DNA of 64,000 bases from Hydractinia symbiolongicarpus (Eukaryota; Cnidaria; Hydrozoa; Anthoathecata; Hydractiniidae): assembly GCF_029227915.1 (NCBI RefSeq), contig NC_079877.1, positions 11,841,351-11,905,350 on the forward strand, in the 5' to 3' direction. Positions 43,351 through 55,284 of this stretch are shown here, piece by piece (position 1 is the first letter of the stretch; each line of letters begins with the position of its first letter). The position numbers and the translations under genes were made by a program. The notes under the pieces were generated by a model that saw only the letters and a list, made by a program, of their open reading frames with translations, did no database searches and was not told the origin of the DNA.

Positions 43351-43454
43351 AACGAAAGTTTGTGACGTCACAAGTGAAATTGTGTATGATAAGTTTTATA
43401 AGAGTTTGACCGTGTTTTTTAAAGAGTGGGGTTATATTCCATCTCTACTCTAGC
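43338..43454 (-). repeat. Right terminal inverted repeat of copy B
   Basis: Inverse partner of the left end. It begins directly at the last codons of the truncated integrase. Confidence 0.9.
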
Positions 43455-43460
43455 TGAACA

Positions 43461-45870
43461 TGGCTTTCTTCGGTTTATTCAAGCACGAGTATGGTAAATC
43501 AGCAAAATCTTTAGTGTTTATTTTAATTTATGAGATATTTATAAATACAATGCATTTTGGAACCTTAAACCGCCAATGAAAACTTTCTGCTGGTAGTTCC
43601 TGTTTAATGAGTATTTCTATGGACTATATATGTCTCAGTTGTTCCAAGGGACTAAAAAAAGTTTTTTACAGCAAATTAAGAAGTGAAATGTTATTTTTTT
43701 TGATGATACATTTTATTTTGTATTTTAAATAATCAAAGTCAAGCATGATCGCATTAAAAGGACACATTTTCACAAATGTGTTCTTTTATTTTATCCACGA
43801 TATTCTTCTTCTTTTTCATATGAAAAGCTATCTCGATCATGCTTGTTCGCAAATATTTCTTGTACTAACCAATCAAATCGTGCATTTATTTGTTCTCCAT
43901 CACAGCTGCTTCATACTTTTTAATGATGTTGTTGATTTCAGCCGTTTTTTGAAGTAAGCTCGTTTTCATTTCATTGTAGTTTAATTTTTTCATTGTATTT
44001 TAATTGTGTACACACTTCGCACAGTTTTTTCTCATATCTGTGTGAGCGGTTGGATGTTGCAGGGAGTTGTCTGGCAGAGCGCAGAGACTAATTGGGTCTG
44101 CGTAGCTCTAAATGAGCATTAAATACTATGGGACTCCCCATCGAAGCCATGACTGGTGCTGAAAAAAACAGACATGGTTTTTCCCTCGATATTTGTGAGG
44201 TCAGGCATGTGAAATATGCACATACATGGCAAGAGCGTATACTTCGCTTTTTACTGTTCTGCAGAGAATAGTGATACATACTGATATTTGATTGATACAG
44301 CAACCTTTAGCGATAGTGAATCGCGAGTTGCTTTGGAAATAAGTATTCAGTCTCATTTCTTTACTTTTTACCCCTTTCTCTTTAACGAATAACAAAGGGT
44401 TATAATCTAAGGATTACTATCCATTCTTTTCTTCAGGTATAAGTGTTTAGGGTAAATACACGCAGAGAAAGTTTTTTTCGAATTTTAAAACAAATTAAAT
44501 GGTACCTCAACCCTATTTTTACTGACATCACGTTGGTGAAGCGTGCTGTGAAATTAAATGTATATAAATACAGAACAGACAAACGCTTGGATTTATATCT
44601 TTTACGATTTTTTTTTTATATACAAAATTTTAAGATAATTTAAAACTAATAATTCCGACGGCCTTGTCGGTGGTATAAAAACTTTTTTACATATCACAAA
44701 TTACGTAGCAATATACCTATTTCTCAAATACATTTACTCAAAACACAACTTAACTTAACTAATAATTATTAACTTTTTTACCTTCATCATGCCAGCACAC
44801 ATTTGTGTGCTGGCATCAAAACTCGCATTAATGCTTTCGAGAAATGCGGACTGGAAGAAGTAAGAAGCTACAGAAAGACATTAATAAAACATATATGTAC
44901 ATGAAATTAACAAAATAGGTAACTTCTGTTGCTATAAATTCTTATGTTATTTTTCACAATGTCTGTCCTATATGCATACGTTCCGTAGAACATTCTCATA
45001 AATCAAGAAATTTTTAATAAAACTGTTTTGACGCGTTTAAAAAAACAAAACGCTCCGATGTAGTCTTGTCTCAGGATTCGATTAGCTAAAAACGATTGAA
45101 ATAGAAATTATACGTGACGTCACTATAATTAAAAGTCGCGTGCACTTAATTAAATAAAACTTTTTCTTTCGGAGTAGGACATCAGACCATGCCTTTTGAA
45201 CTTTAATATGATAGCTAAACAAAAAAAACCTTTTTTTTCATCTTGCCTAAAGTGCAGCAGTTCCGAAATGTTTTTTTTTCTAAATATGAAATAAAAAATA
45301 GTAAGTATTTACAACCAAAACTTTCTCATAGTTTACCCTCTTTTCATTAAAAGTCATTTTATTCCCTGTTCTATGTACAAAAAATAACTACATTTGAATT
45401 TGAATTCATTCTGCGAAGAAAGTAGTTAAGACAACACATGAATATATATGGCGTTTTACAGGATATAATTTTGTAATTAAGCTACTAAATCGCGAATAAC
45501 TTAAAGTGTTACAATGTCCAGGTGCGTTTGCCAAGAGTAAGATTACGTATTATAATAAGCCAAAAGACATTGTTTTTATATTCTTAGGCGACACTTGCGG
45601 CGGCATTTAATCGGCACTTTGCCGTAGTACTTCAAAAAGGATACGTATTCTTACAAAAAATTGTTACTAAAGCAATATTTACTTTGATTTCAAGAAAAAT
45701 CAAAACGAAGAGAAAGAAAATATCTTATTGCTACTACAAAACGCCATATTTCCATATGTGGAAATTATACAAACCCCCTTAATTTTTTTTAAATGGTAGT
45801 AAAACATGACTTTAGATTCTATGTATAGAATGTTTATTCATACGATATTGATCAAATTGGCCAGGTGCAT
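43461..45870. other. Mostly non-coding; 3' flank of the minus-strand receptor gene
   Basis: Just outside copy B an ATG at 43460 opens a 39-codon frame (MAFFGLFKHEYG...), with a GTAAAT donor-like site after 11 codons; unproven. A perfect palindrome, two 13-bp arms with a 2-nt centre, lies at 44790-44817 (ATGCCAGCACACA and its inverse). No other gene seen. The segment before 45871 should hold the receptor's 3' UTR. Confidence 0.35.
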
Positions 45871-48800
45871 TTAGGTTTGCGCAGGTGCATAGTAAATATT
45901 TTTTTCCATCAAGTTTAATGCAATCTCAGCATATTCATTTTGAACATCCATTTTTTTGGCTCCCTTCTTCACATCCTGACAATTCGAGAATTTTCTGACT
46001 GTGTCATATTTGTTTTCTATTTTATTTGTCTCTTTCTGTTTTCTGCAAGCTTGTTTAATATTGCATGTACCAGCACCTGAAAAAAAGGGTAATTGTCAAA
46101 AGTCCACGACGGCCATTGGTAATCTAAATGTGTGTTTACAGTCTATTTAGGCAATGCTTAGTTTCTAAAGTTTTGCATGGCTTATAAAGTTTACGTTCAA
46201 TTTGTGCATTTGTTATTTAATAACTTTCTTTGATTTGATTAGATTACAAATAGGTTAGACGATCATGCCGAAGTTTACAAAACATTCATAGAAAATAAAC
46301 CTTTACTTTTGATGCATACACAGATGATGATGATGTTTGATGTGAGTGCAGCTATTACTGTGACGATGATGACAATGGTGATTTTGTTTGAACACTGACC
46401 TTCTTCTTCATCTTTATCTAAAAGCATTGGTTACAGTATTTACTTTTTTCTGTTGGAAAAGTACGAAATTCTTACACTAAAATTAAAATTAAAAATACAG
46501 CATTCAAGAACATCTGACAAATCTGATAAAATACTTGATTTTTTCATCAATGGAGATATGTTTTCATAAACCAACAATGCGTTAGTCTTTTTCCCGATAA
46601 TGTTTTTGTACGATGCCCAAAACACTACACTTCTTGCGTTCTGCAAACCGCAGTGTACAAAATTCATTGCGCTGATCTCGTGGCGACTGTGTTCACCATC
46701 AAATTGAAAATAATATTTGACAGAACAATTTTCTGCGCTTTCGCCGAGCCAACCCATATATAAACAACTTTCGTTGATTCTATACATCGAATTTATTGAC
46801 ACAGGTGAAGGCTTAACTATAAGATAAATTTGAAAAGTGACAAACTAAGTAGGATGCCATTAAGGAAATTATTTGATTTGCTGTAGACAGAGTAAAAAAC
46901 ATTAAGAATATGAAGTTGGTAGGCAAACTTATATTTTCTTAGAGTGACCAATTGTAAACATCGTACGGGAACGGTAACATTTGTTGTCCAATTTTGATAG
47001 AAATTTTTGGAAAAAATTGCAGAAAAGAGTTCTACTTACATACAACATCAATCATCGCGTTTTGCTCAATCGCTGCAACCTCATTGGAAGCATTAACTGT
47101 AATGTACTTTCCACAATCTGAACGTCGAAGTGACCTGCTTTCGTAGCTGTACCTATACTGTTTCATTGTGTCGTTAATGAGTGTGGATTTTAAGGAAGAT
47201 ACAAACATGTCTTCATTCAGTTTCCATTGAACAACTGGTTTGGGATGTCCACATATATCTTGTACAATGGACAAACTTTGTCCTTCTTTAGCAGTGTACG
47301 TTGATTCCATCCCCTTTCCACAAACGTCAGGACCACCTATGACAAGTTCAAAAATATCGTTGCTAAAGCTAGTAAAGATATTTCGTTGCTAAAAATTTTT
47401 ATAGGACTGAGTGGGGGAACAGTTGGAATATTTTCATAAGTTATCTGGCAAAATATTCAATAAAATATAAAAAGTAATATAAATATAAATATAGATATAT
47501 AAAATTAAAAAAAAGAGTTTTCCACTACATCTACCTACCATTTTACCACTAAACGCCTTCGTTAGTGATCGTGAAATATTTCAACACAATGAATATGGTA
47601 ACAAGTATAAAATAAGTAATGCTAAGGAGTGTGTTATTTTGCGCACTAACGCCAGAGAAACCTATTTTTGTTATTCAGGATATATACAGTTTATTTCTTT
47701 GCTAAACTTAACAAAAACATTTCTTATTCCTTTTTTAATTAGAAAGAGCGTTTCCCTAGCTTATTTGTAAACCTCATTTTCCTCTGAATTCGAGGTTCAG
47801 TATTAAATATTTGCGCGTGTTGGTTATTAGTATTATCAAGTAACAAATGCATCCTTCAAATCAAAGGTAGTCCTGGCTTTTTAGTATTAAATGTTTCTTT
47901 TCCGTGAATCCAAAGTTACTTTCCTCTAAGTCAGCTTTTCCGTGAATCGAAAGATACTTTCCTCTAAGTCAGCTAAGCATAATTTTAAACCATTTCGTTA
48001 ATTTAAAGGGCAAATGTTTAATTTGATTTTGTTGCATTGGAAATTGCCTAAAAACATTAAAGTCACTTATATGTGAGAGGAGCCCTACCAAAATGTTTTT
48101 TGACCTATTAAGAATTTCGACCGGTTATAGACCATCTATAGACTATCTATAGACCACCTATAGACCATCTATAGACCATATAACAAAACAACATACCCAC
48201 GACATTTTTTATTCGAATGTCTGCTACTTTTGTTTCTGTCACCGATTTCTTGTTGATGAATATCACTTTCAACTGGAAGGTGTAATTTTCATTGTACTGA
48301 ATTCTTTTCAATGTAACTGTGTACTTGCCTTTAATTTTGCTAAATGTAGCTGACAATCTGTTTCCGAAAGTTTGTCTTCCTTTCCCTTGTGAAGATTGGT
48401 ATTTTCCATAACTGCTGAATACAGGACGATCACGATCTGGCAAGACGTACAATTTTAAGACCTTGTTTGTCTGGTTATCGCTATGTGCTATCTTCCATTC
48501 CATTACCACAGTGCTCTTGATCTGTACTCTTTCAAAAACGTTTTTAACGACAGTGACTTTCCCACTGGAGGCTAATAACAGAAAATGTTTGTTTCAGTAA
48601 GCAGTGATTGATATATTGATTGAAATCTATATTTGCGACTTCAGGTAGATTTAAGTCCGTGAAAAAAAAAATCCTATTATATGCAGTTTTGCAATATCCC
48701 TAAAAAATATATTTCGGAGAAATATGTATACACCCTGAACACATTTTTGTTAATACTCAAAACAATGAACAGGTTTATAAAATGTTGAAAAAAATGTTGC

Positions 48801-51800
48801 CCGTACCGTGTTGACATTTATATCCATGATAACCTTCGTGGCATGTACATCTGTCTGGAGCAGTACAATTCCCATTCCTACAACCAGTTGCACATATGGC
48901 TGAATATAAAAAGTATGTTTGTTCTGTTCACATAGAGATTGTTAGACAAAATAAGGAGTTATCGAGAAATAAGTGCATAAGAGATAAAAAATTGGAGGTC
49001 TGTACTTGACCATGTTCTGTGCAGTGACAATCCCCATATAATAATACAGAGACTGTGTCTGTTTGTAACAGGCAAAGTGGATATCGTCATTTTCCTTTGA
49101 TGTCGCCGAAAAACTTACGTCTGATATAATAAATTTTCTGACATTAGGGCGCGACGTCAATAACACTACTTTAACGTCAATATCCTATACTAAATTAATG
49201 AAGCCATTACAGTGCACCTAAAACTTAGCCAAATAACTTGGAAACGAGGTGGTGACGTCAATGATTTTTCACCGCGTAGGTAACTAGGGAGCACCTAGGA
49301 CCAACTTGGGTAATTTTCCAAAACCTGGTTCCCCAATCATTTTCGGAATGGACGGGTTGATGACGTCATCAAAAAACCTTTAAACCCCAATATCTCTGCA
49401 ACCGTTTGTCAAAAGTACATGATCCTAGACATTTTCTTGATCATCGTTTCGAGGTCTATACGATGAAGGTAACAGGGATATAAATTTCTGAAAATTTTTT
49501 TTTGCGTTTTAACAGGCCATTGCTGACGTCAGCAAAATTTTTAAACCCTTTCATGTCCTTTGTCGTTCGTAGAAAAGATATGATCCTATATATTATTTTG
49601 ATCAGCGTTTCAACCTCTACACGTTACAGGCAACGAATAAACTAAATTTCGCCAATTTTTTTTTGGATTTGCAATGCTGACGTCAGCAAACCAACTTTTT
49701 CAATCTCCTCCTCCCTAAGTTGATTTTTCCACGAGTCTTTATCAACTAGTAGGTTATAATAAATTTTTTTGCTCTACTTCATGGATTTTAAGAAGTAGAA
49801 TGAAAGTATTTGACATTACAGCGGAGTCTCGATAATAACGAACCCCTGACACAGTGAACATCTTGATATAACGAACCAAAGACCATTCCCCTTGGATTTA
49901 GTCTTAAAAAACTATTATATATTCTTTCTATATAACGAACTCCCAAAATAACGAACTCTTGATTTAAGGAAACAGATTTTCCGTACCCCGAACTCAAAAA
50001 AACTTGACAACAAACTCAAAGTACGAAATGCTACAGAGAATAAAAAAAATTATGATTCAGAAAGTTTTTACTGTCATGATAACAGGCAATTCTTCTTGCA
50101 TAAGCATCTTGCAGATTACATTTATAGCCATGTTGATTAAGGAAACTTTCGCGCAAGCAAAACAACTTAATACTTATGAAGACATTGCAATGTATTATGT
50201 GAAAAATTTCTTTAACGTCTTGTGTTTATTCGAATTCGTTATCATTTTGCCTCAGAACAGAATCTTAGCAGAAAATACGAATTTGAAGCACTCCTGTTTT
50301 AAAGTTTTAACGACTTAGCAAAATGATTTTTTCTTACATTTCGATACACCGAACTGTCGATATAAGGAACTTTTTTTCTATTCCCTTTGCAAGTTCGTCA
50401 TTTCGAGGGTCCACATTTTAATCTATACAACAACAGTAAAGTCTTAACTCGAGAAGACTTAGAAACAGATAATTTATTAGCTGCTGAAGTCGATGTCAAA
50501 CATTGTTTTTGCCAATAAAAAAGCCTTGTAAAGAAACCAATTTGTGGTGATTTGCAAGCGACAGAAAGTTATCACAAGCAATTTGTGAAAAATTGTTTAC
50601 GATTAATTTTTGATAAAAAGATTAAACACTCCTTCTATTGCGGGTAAATTTTGTTAATATGGATGTCAATATTCGACATTAGAACAATAAGCATGTCTTG
50701 CAGCTGTCAGCAACAAAATACAATCTTTTCCGAAACATGTGCAGTAGACTCTCGGTATATAACAAACTGCTAAGAGAAACAAAGAAAAGTTCAGTATATT
50801 GAGAGTTCGTTATACCGAGAAATAAAAAATATTGGAATTTTTTCCTAAATTAATTGAAATCCTGTATTTTTTTAACCCTATAAAAGTGCAACAAATTTCT
50901 AAAGTACTGAAGTGGAACTCTACTCGAATACAATTGAAGTTCAAAAGAAATGCAAATCAAAGCAGCATTGTTGTTTCATGCAATGTAACGTCTCCATAAA
51001 CCTATCGAGTTATCTCTTTGAGAGCATTGATTCTAACACTGTTTCCATTGCATATGCATTTTCTATTAGAGAATATGACTGATGATAATGTTATGGACAA
51101 AATGATATCTAAAAAGTTCAAAATTTGTTTTGTTTTGATCTACTGCATGTTCTACTAATATTTCAAAGATCCGAACTGTTCGATTTGGAAGACATTGCAC
51201 TCTTTTGTCTGTGATACATTTGAAAATATTGCCGAGTTTCTGTTACTTTTAGTAATAGAAACTGAGTTCGGAGACAAAAGATTTGGTTCGTTAAATCAAA
51301 AGTTTATTATATCGACGGTTTGTTAAAGGATTTACAAAAATTTCTTAAGACTAAATCCAAGGGGAATGGACTTTGGCACGTTATGTCGTTATATCGAGAG
51401 TTCACTGTAGTATCTATTGGGAATATCTAAACTGCATTGGCGTTTTAAAAGACTCCAATCTTGTTAGTTACTCACGTATAGGACAGTGATCATTCTTTTT
51501 TGACCATCCTCTGCAACATGTATACACACTTTTGTAATTTGTGATCACTTCCAATTCTTGTGAACTTTTGGACTCTGATCTATGAAAAAGATGACACACA
51601 ATTGTAATCTGTATCATTATTAATGTTTCAAGTTTAATATTGCTTATGTAAATAAAAAAACGATTATTTTTTTTCACCAGCGAAGTGAGGTATCAAGAAT
51701 TGTTGCATTATTTTGAATTTCTTAAGAAATAAATGGAATTTTGCACGGAATTTATTGCGATTCTTAGGCTTGAGTAAAGACTGTTACATCAGTGCTTTTC

Positions 51801-52422
51801 TAGTCATTTTAAAAATAAATTTGAACATAATGGCTGATGTTTTTCTCACTAAAAAACAGTGGTACACACACCAATATTAATGACAAATCAATTTTACTCA
51901 TCAACGACAACAAAAACGACATAAAAGCAACGCCAGAACAAAACTTATTTAAGAAACATAGGTTCCAACCTGTAGGCGGTTTTGCGCTTCCACCAAGCGC
52001 CTCTTGTTCTGTAACTTCGATAAACGACTTTGTAAATTATTTGGTACTTATAAGTGGAGTATGAAACTGATCTTCTGCATACATTAGTCCTAAACAAAAA
52101 CACGTTTTTTAGCACCAGGATAACAAAGACTAGTTATTACATGCTTGGAAATATAAAAAGAACAATATAATGCAAAAGTTGTAAACTATAATGTAAATGA
52201 ACTTGCAAAAGAGCTCCAGTAACATCCATAATATAAAAGATATTCTCTTAAACTTTCAGGACTGACATCTCCATATTATAAGTTTCATTTTCACATCTCT
52301 TACCCTCCTACTTTTAACTGAGTAGCAAAGCATGCCGAAGCAAGCATCAACATAAAGACCATCTTCTTCATCTCTTGTATAAAGTTATACATTGTCAGCG
52401 TTTTCTGCCTTATGCATAAAAA
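45871..52422 (-). CDS. EMI/EGF/Ig/Fn3 transmembrane receptor with tyrosine motifs (8 exons)
   Basis: Exons by splice consensus: 52422-52304 (start ATG 52392; signal peptide FMLMLASACFA), 51579-51476 (EMI-like, VYTCCRGWSKKNDHCP), 48899-48807 (EGF, CATGCRNGNCTAPDRCTCHE), 48571-48197 (V-like module, EWKIAHSD, GNRLSATFSK, QYNENYTFQLKVIF), 47336-47040 (I-set-like Ig, DICGHPKPVVQWKL, SDCGKYITVNASN), 46816-46535 (Fn3-like, SCLYMGWLGESAENC, VVFWASYK), 46417-46307 (TM, ITIVIIVTVIAALTSNIII), 46076-45871 (tail with YDTV, NEYAEIALNL and YYAP). Lengths and phases agree throughout: 1,557 nt, 518 aa. All introns are phase 1 except the first (phase 2). A single-pass surface receptor; Tyr motifs suggest SH2-dependent signalling. 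It diverges from the 56718 gene. A second copy of exons 1-2 lies upstream. Confidence 0.75.
48119..48180. repeat. ~10-11-bp tandem repeat just inside an intron
   Basis: About five units of ATAGACCATCT with small variants. It starts ~15 bp beyond the splice donor of the V-like exon on the minus strand. Confidence 0.8.
48197..48571 (-). CDS. V-like module exon of the minus-strand receptor
   Basis: 375 nt, phase 1-1, opened by TTATTAG and closed by GTATGT. It encodes ~125 residues with a central Trp (MEWKIA) and the signature NRLSATF...Y-x3-L-x6-YN-x3-TFQLKVIF, but no cysteine pair. The same module occurs as exon 2 of the plus-strand gene and as the second half of that gene's exon 6. Confidence 0.7.
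49225..49700. repeat. Diverged dispersed repeat with TGACGTCA/TGACGTCAGC motifs
   Basis: Two loosely similar ~170-bp blocks. Each runs from a TGACGTCA-type site followed by AAAcctttaaac, then ATGATCCTA, then GATCA(T/G)CGTTTC with AACC/GAGG TCTAYACG. Lies in the intron between the EGF and EMI exons. Confidence 0.5.
49819..51407. mobile_element. Pogo/mariner-like non-autonomous element, duplicate 1
   Basis: Bounded by TA at 49817-49818 and 51408-51409. Ends: CAGCGGAGTCTCGATAATAA on the left, and CAGTGAACTCTCGATATAAC read on the minus strand from 51407. Both arms share CCATTCCCCTTGGATTTAGT ~70 bp inside. Internal sub-repeats resemble the termini (for example 50745-50815). No transposase motif was recognised in the 104-aa internal ORF. 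Confidence 0.65.
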
Positions 52423-52680
52423 CTGAAATATTTTTTTTTCAAACTTATAGGATTGAAAAAATCAATTTACTTCTTAATTAGTTATCCATGTTAAATACTT
52501 TCAGATGATGATTGAAGTTGGCAGAGAGTCACGTGAGCAACTTTCATTTTATTAGAAAGAACGTATTTACCACTACCTAAGTTGATTTTTCCACGAGTCT
52601 TTATCAACTAGTAGGTTATAATAAATTTTTTTGCTCTACTTCATGGATTTTAAGAAGTAGAATGAAAGTATTTGACATTA

Positions 52681-54269
52681 CAGCGGAGTCTCGATAATAA
52701 CGAACCCCTGACACAGTGAACATCTTGATATAACGAACCAAAGACCATTCCCCTTGGATTTAGTCTTAAAAAACTATTATATATTCTTTCTATATAACGA
52801 ACTCCCAAAATAACGAACTCTTGATTTAAGGAAACAGATTTTCCGTACCCCGAACTCAAAAAAACTTGACAACAAACTCAAAGTACGAAATGCTACAGAG
52901 AATAAAAAAAATTATGATTCAGAAAGTTTTTACTGTCATGATAACAGGCAATTCTTCTTGCATAAGCATCTTGCAGATTACATTTATAGCCATGTTGATT
53001 AAGGAAACTTTCGCGCAAGCAAAACAACTTAATACTTATGAAGACATTGCAATGTATTATGTGAAAAATTTCTTTAACGTCTTGTGTTTATTCGAATTCG
53101 TTATCATTTTGCCTCAGAACAGAATCTTAGCAGAAAATACGAATTTGAAGCACTCCTGTTTTAAAGTTTTAACGACTTAGCAAAATGATTTTTTCTTACA
53201 TTTCGATACACCGAACTGTCGATATAAGGAACTTTTTTTCTATTCCCTTTGCAAGTTCGTCATTTCGAGGGTCCACATTTTAATCTATACAACAACAGTA
53301 AAGTCTTAACTCGAGAAGACTTAGAAACAGATAATTTATTAGCTGCTGAAGTCGATGTCAAACATTGTTTTTGCCAATAAAAAAGCCTTGTAAAGAAACC
53401 AATTTGTGGTGATTTGCAAGCGACAGAAAGTTATCACAAGCAATTTGTGAAAAATTGTTTACGATTAATTTTTGATAAAAAGATTAAACACTCCTTCTAT
53501 TGCGGGTAAATTTTGTTAATATGGATGTCAATATTCGACATTAGAACAATAAGCATGTCTTGCAGCTGTCAGCAACAAAATACAATCTTTTCCGAAACAT
53601 GTGCAGTAGACTCTCGGTATATAACAAACTGCTAAGAGAAACAAAGAAAAGTTCAGTATATTGAGAGTTCGTTATACCGAGAAATAAAAAATATTGGAAT
53701 TTTTTCCTAAATTAATTGAAATCCTGTATTTTTTTAACCCTATAAAAGTGCAACAAATTTCTAAAGTACTGAAGTGGAACTCTACTCGAATACAATTGAA
53801 GTTCAAAAGAAATGCAAATCAAAGCAGCATTGTTGTTTCATGCAATGTAACGTCTCCATAAACCTATCGAGTTATCTCTTTGAGAGCATTGATTCTAACA
53901 CTGTTTCCATTGCATATGCATTTTCTATTAGAGAATATGACTGATGATAATGTTATGGACAAAATGATATCTAAAAAGTTCAAAATTTGTTTTGTTTTGA
54001 TCTACTGCATGTTCTACTAATATTTCAAAGATCCGAACTGTTCGATTTGGAAGACATTGCACTCTTTTGTCTGTGATACATTTGAAAATATTGCCGAGTT
54101 TCTGTTACTTTTAGTAATAGAAACTGAGTTCGGAGACAAAAGATTTGGTTCGTTAAATCAAAAGTTTATTATATCGACGGTTTGTTAAAGGATTTACAAA
54201 AATTTCTTAAGACTAAATCCAAGGGGAATGGACTTTGGCACGTTATGTCGTTATATCGAGAGTTCACTG
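52681..54269. mobile_element. Pogo/mariner-like non-autonomous element, duplicate 2
   Basis: Same element as 49819-51407, carried along in the tandem duplication rather than inserted separately. Confidence 0.65.
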
Positions 54270-54337
54270 TAGTATCTATTGGGAATATCTAAACTGCATT
54301 GGCGTTTTAAAAGACTCCAATCTTGTTAGTTACTCAC

Positions 54338-54441
54338 GTATAGGACAGTGATCATTCTTTTTTGACCATCCTCTGCAACATGTATACACACTTTTGTAAT
54401 TTGTGATCACTTCCAATTCTTGTGAACTTTTGGACTCTGAT
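54338..54441 (-). CDS. Upstream copy of the EMI-like exon
   Basis: Identical to 51476-51579, with the same acceptor (TTTTTCATAG) and donor (GTGAGT). It enters in phase 2 and leaves in phase 1. Joining it to the other EMI copy would therefore shift the frame, while joining it directly to the EGF exon would not. Confidence 0.65.
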
Positions 54442-55165
54442 CTATGAAAAAGATGACACACAATTGTAATCTGTATCATTATTAATGTTTCAAGTTTAAT
54501 ATTGCTTATGTAAATAAAAAAACGATTATTTTTTTTCACCAGCGAAGTGAGGTATCAAGAATTGTTGCATTATTTTGAATTTCTTAAGAAATAAATGGAA
54601 TTTTGCACGGAATTTATTGCGATTCTTAGGCTTGAGTAAAGACTGTTACATCAGTGCTTTTCTAGTCATTTTAAAAATAAATTTGAACATAATGGCTGAT
54701 GTTTTTCTCACTAAAAAACAGTGGTACACACACCAATATTAATGACAAATCAATTTTACTCATCAACGACAACAAAAACGACATAAAAGCAACGCCAGAA
54801 CAAAACTTATTTAAGAAACATAGGTTCCAACCTGTAGGCGGTTTTGCGCTTCCACCAAGCGCCTCTTGTTCTGTAACTTCGATAAACGACTTTGTAAATT
54901 ATTTGGTACTTATAAGTGGAGTATGAAACTGATCTTCTGCATACATTAGTCCTAAACAAAAACACGTTTTTTAGCACCAGGATAACAAAGACTAGTTATT
55001 ACATGCTTGGAAATATAAAAAGAACAATATAATGCAAAAGTTGTAAACTATAATGTAAATGAACTTGCAAAAGAGCTCCAGTAACATCCATAATATAAAA
55101 GATATTCTCTTAAACTTTCAGGACTGACATCTCCATATTATAAGTTTCATTTTCACATCTCTTAC

Positions 55166-55284
55166 CCTCCTACTTTTAACTGAGTAGCAAAGCATGCCGA
55201 AGCAAGCATCAACATAAAGACCATCTTCTTCATCTCTTGTATAAAGTTATACATTGTCAGCGTTTTCTGCCTTATGCATAAAAA
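55166..55284 (-). CDS. Upstream copy of the signal-peptide exon
   Basis: Identical to 52304-52422, with ATG at 55254 and the same acceptor (ATATTTCAG) and donor (GTAAGA). An acceptor before the start codon implies a separate 5' leader exon. A candidate with a good GTAAGT donor ends at ~55537 on the minus strand. Confidence 0.6.

Larger units (their letters stand above)
36597..43454. mobile_element. Maverick/Polinton-type element, copy B (decayed) with 6-bp target duplication
   Basis: Flanked by TGAACA at 36591-36596 and 43455-43460, the 6-bp target duplication typical of Polintons. The ends AGTTAGAGTAGAGATG and, inverted, GCTAGAGTAGAGATG open ~120-bp terminal inverted repeats. Inside, the gene order from the left matches copy A (FKTQ repeat, zinc ribbon, conserved protein, membrane protein, coiled-coil protein, capsid). 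The right part instead has a Cys-repeat/HNH gene, a small conserved protein and an integrase fragment. Length 6.86 kb. Polymerase, ATPase and protease genes were not seen. All larger genes are broken. Confidence 0.9.

Noticed and set aside
44030-44400. snRNA or spliced-leader RNA gene
   Set aside because: Checked for U1, U2, U6 and known spliced-leader motifs; none present.
50004-50318. 104-aa ORF (and its copy at 52866-53180) as a gene
   Set aside because: Lies inside a pogo-like non-autonomous element, no transposase or other motif, weak coding character.
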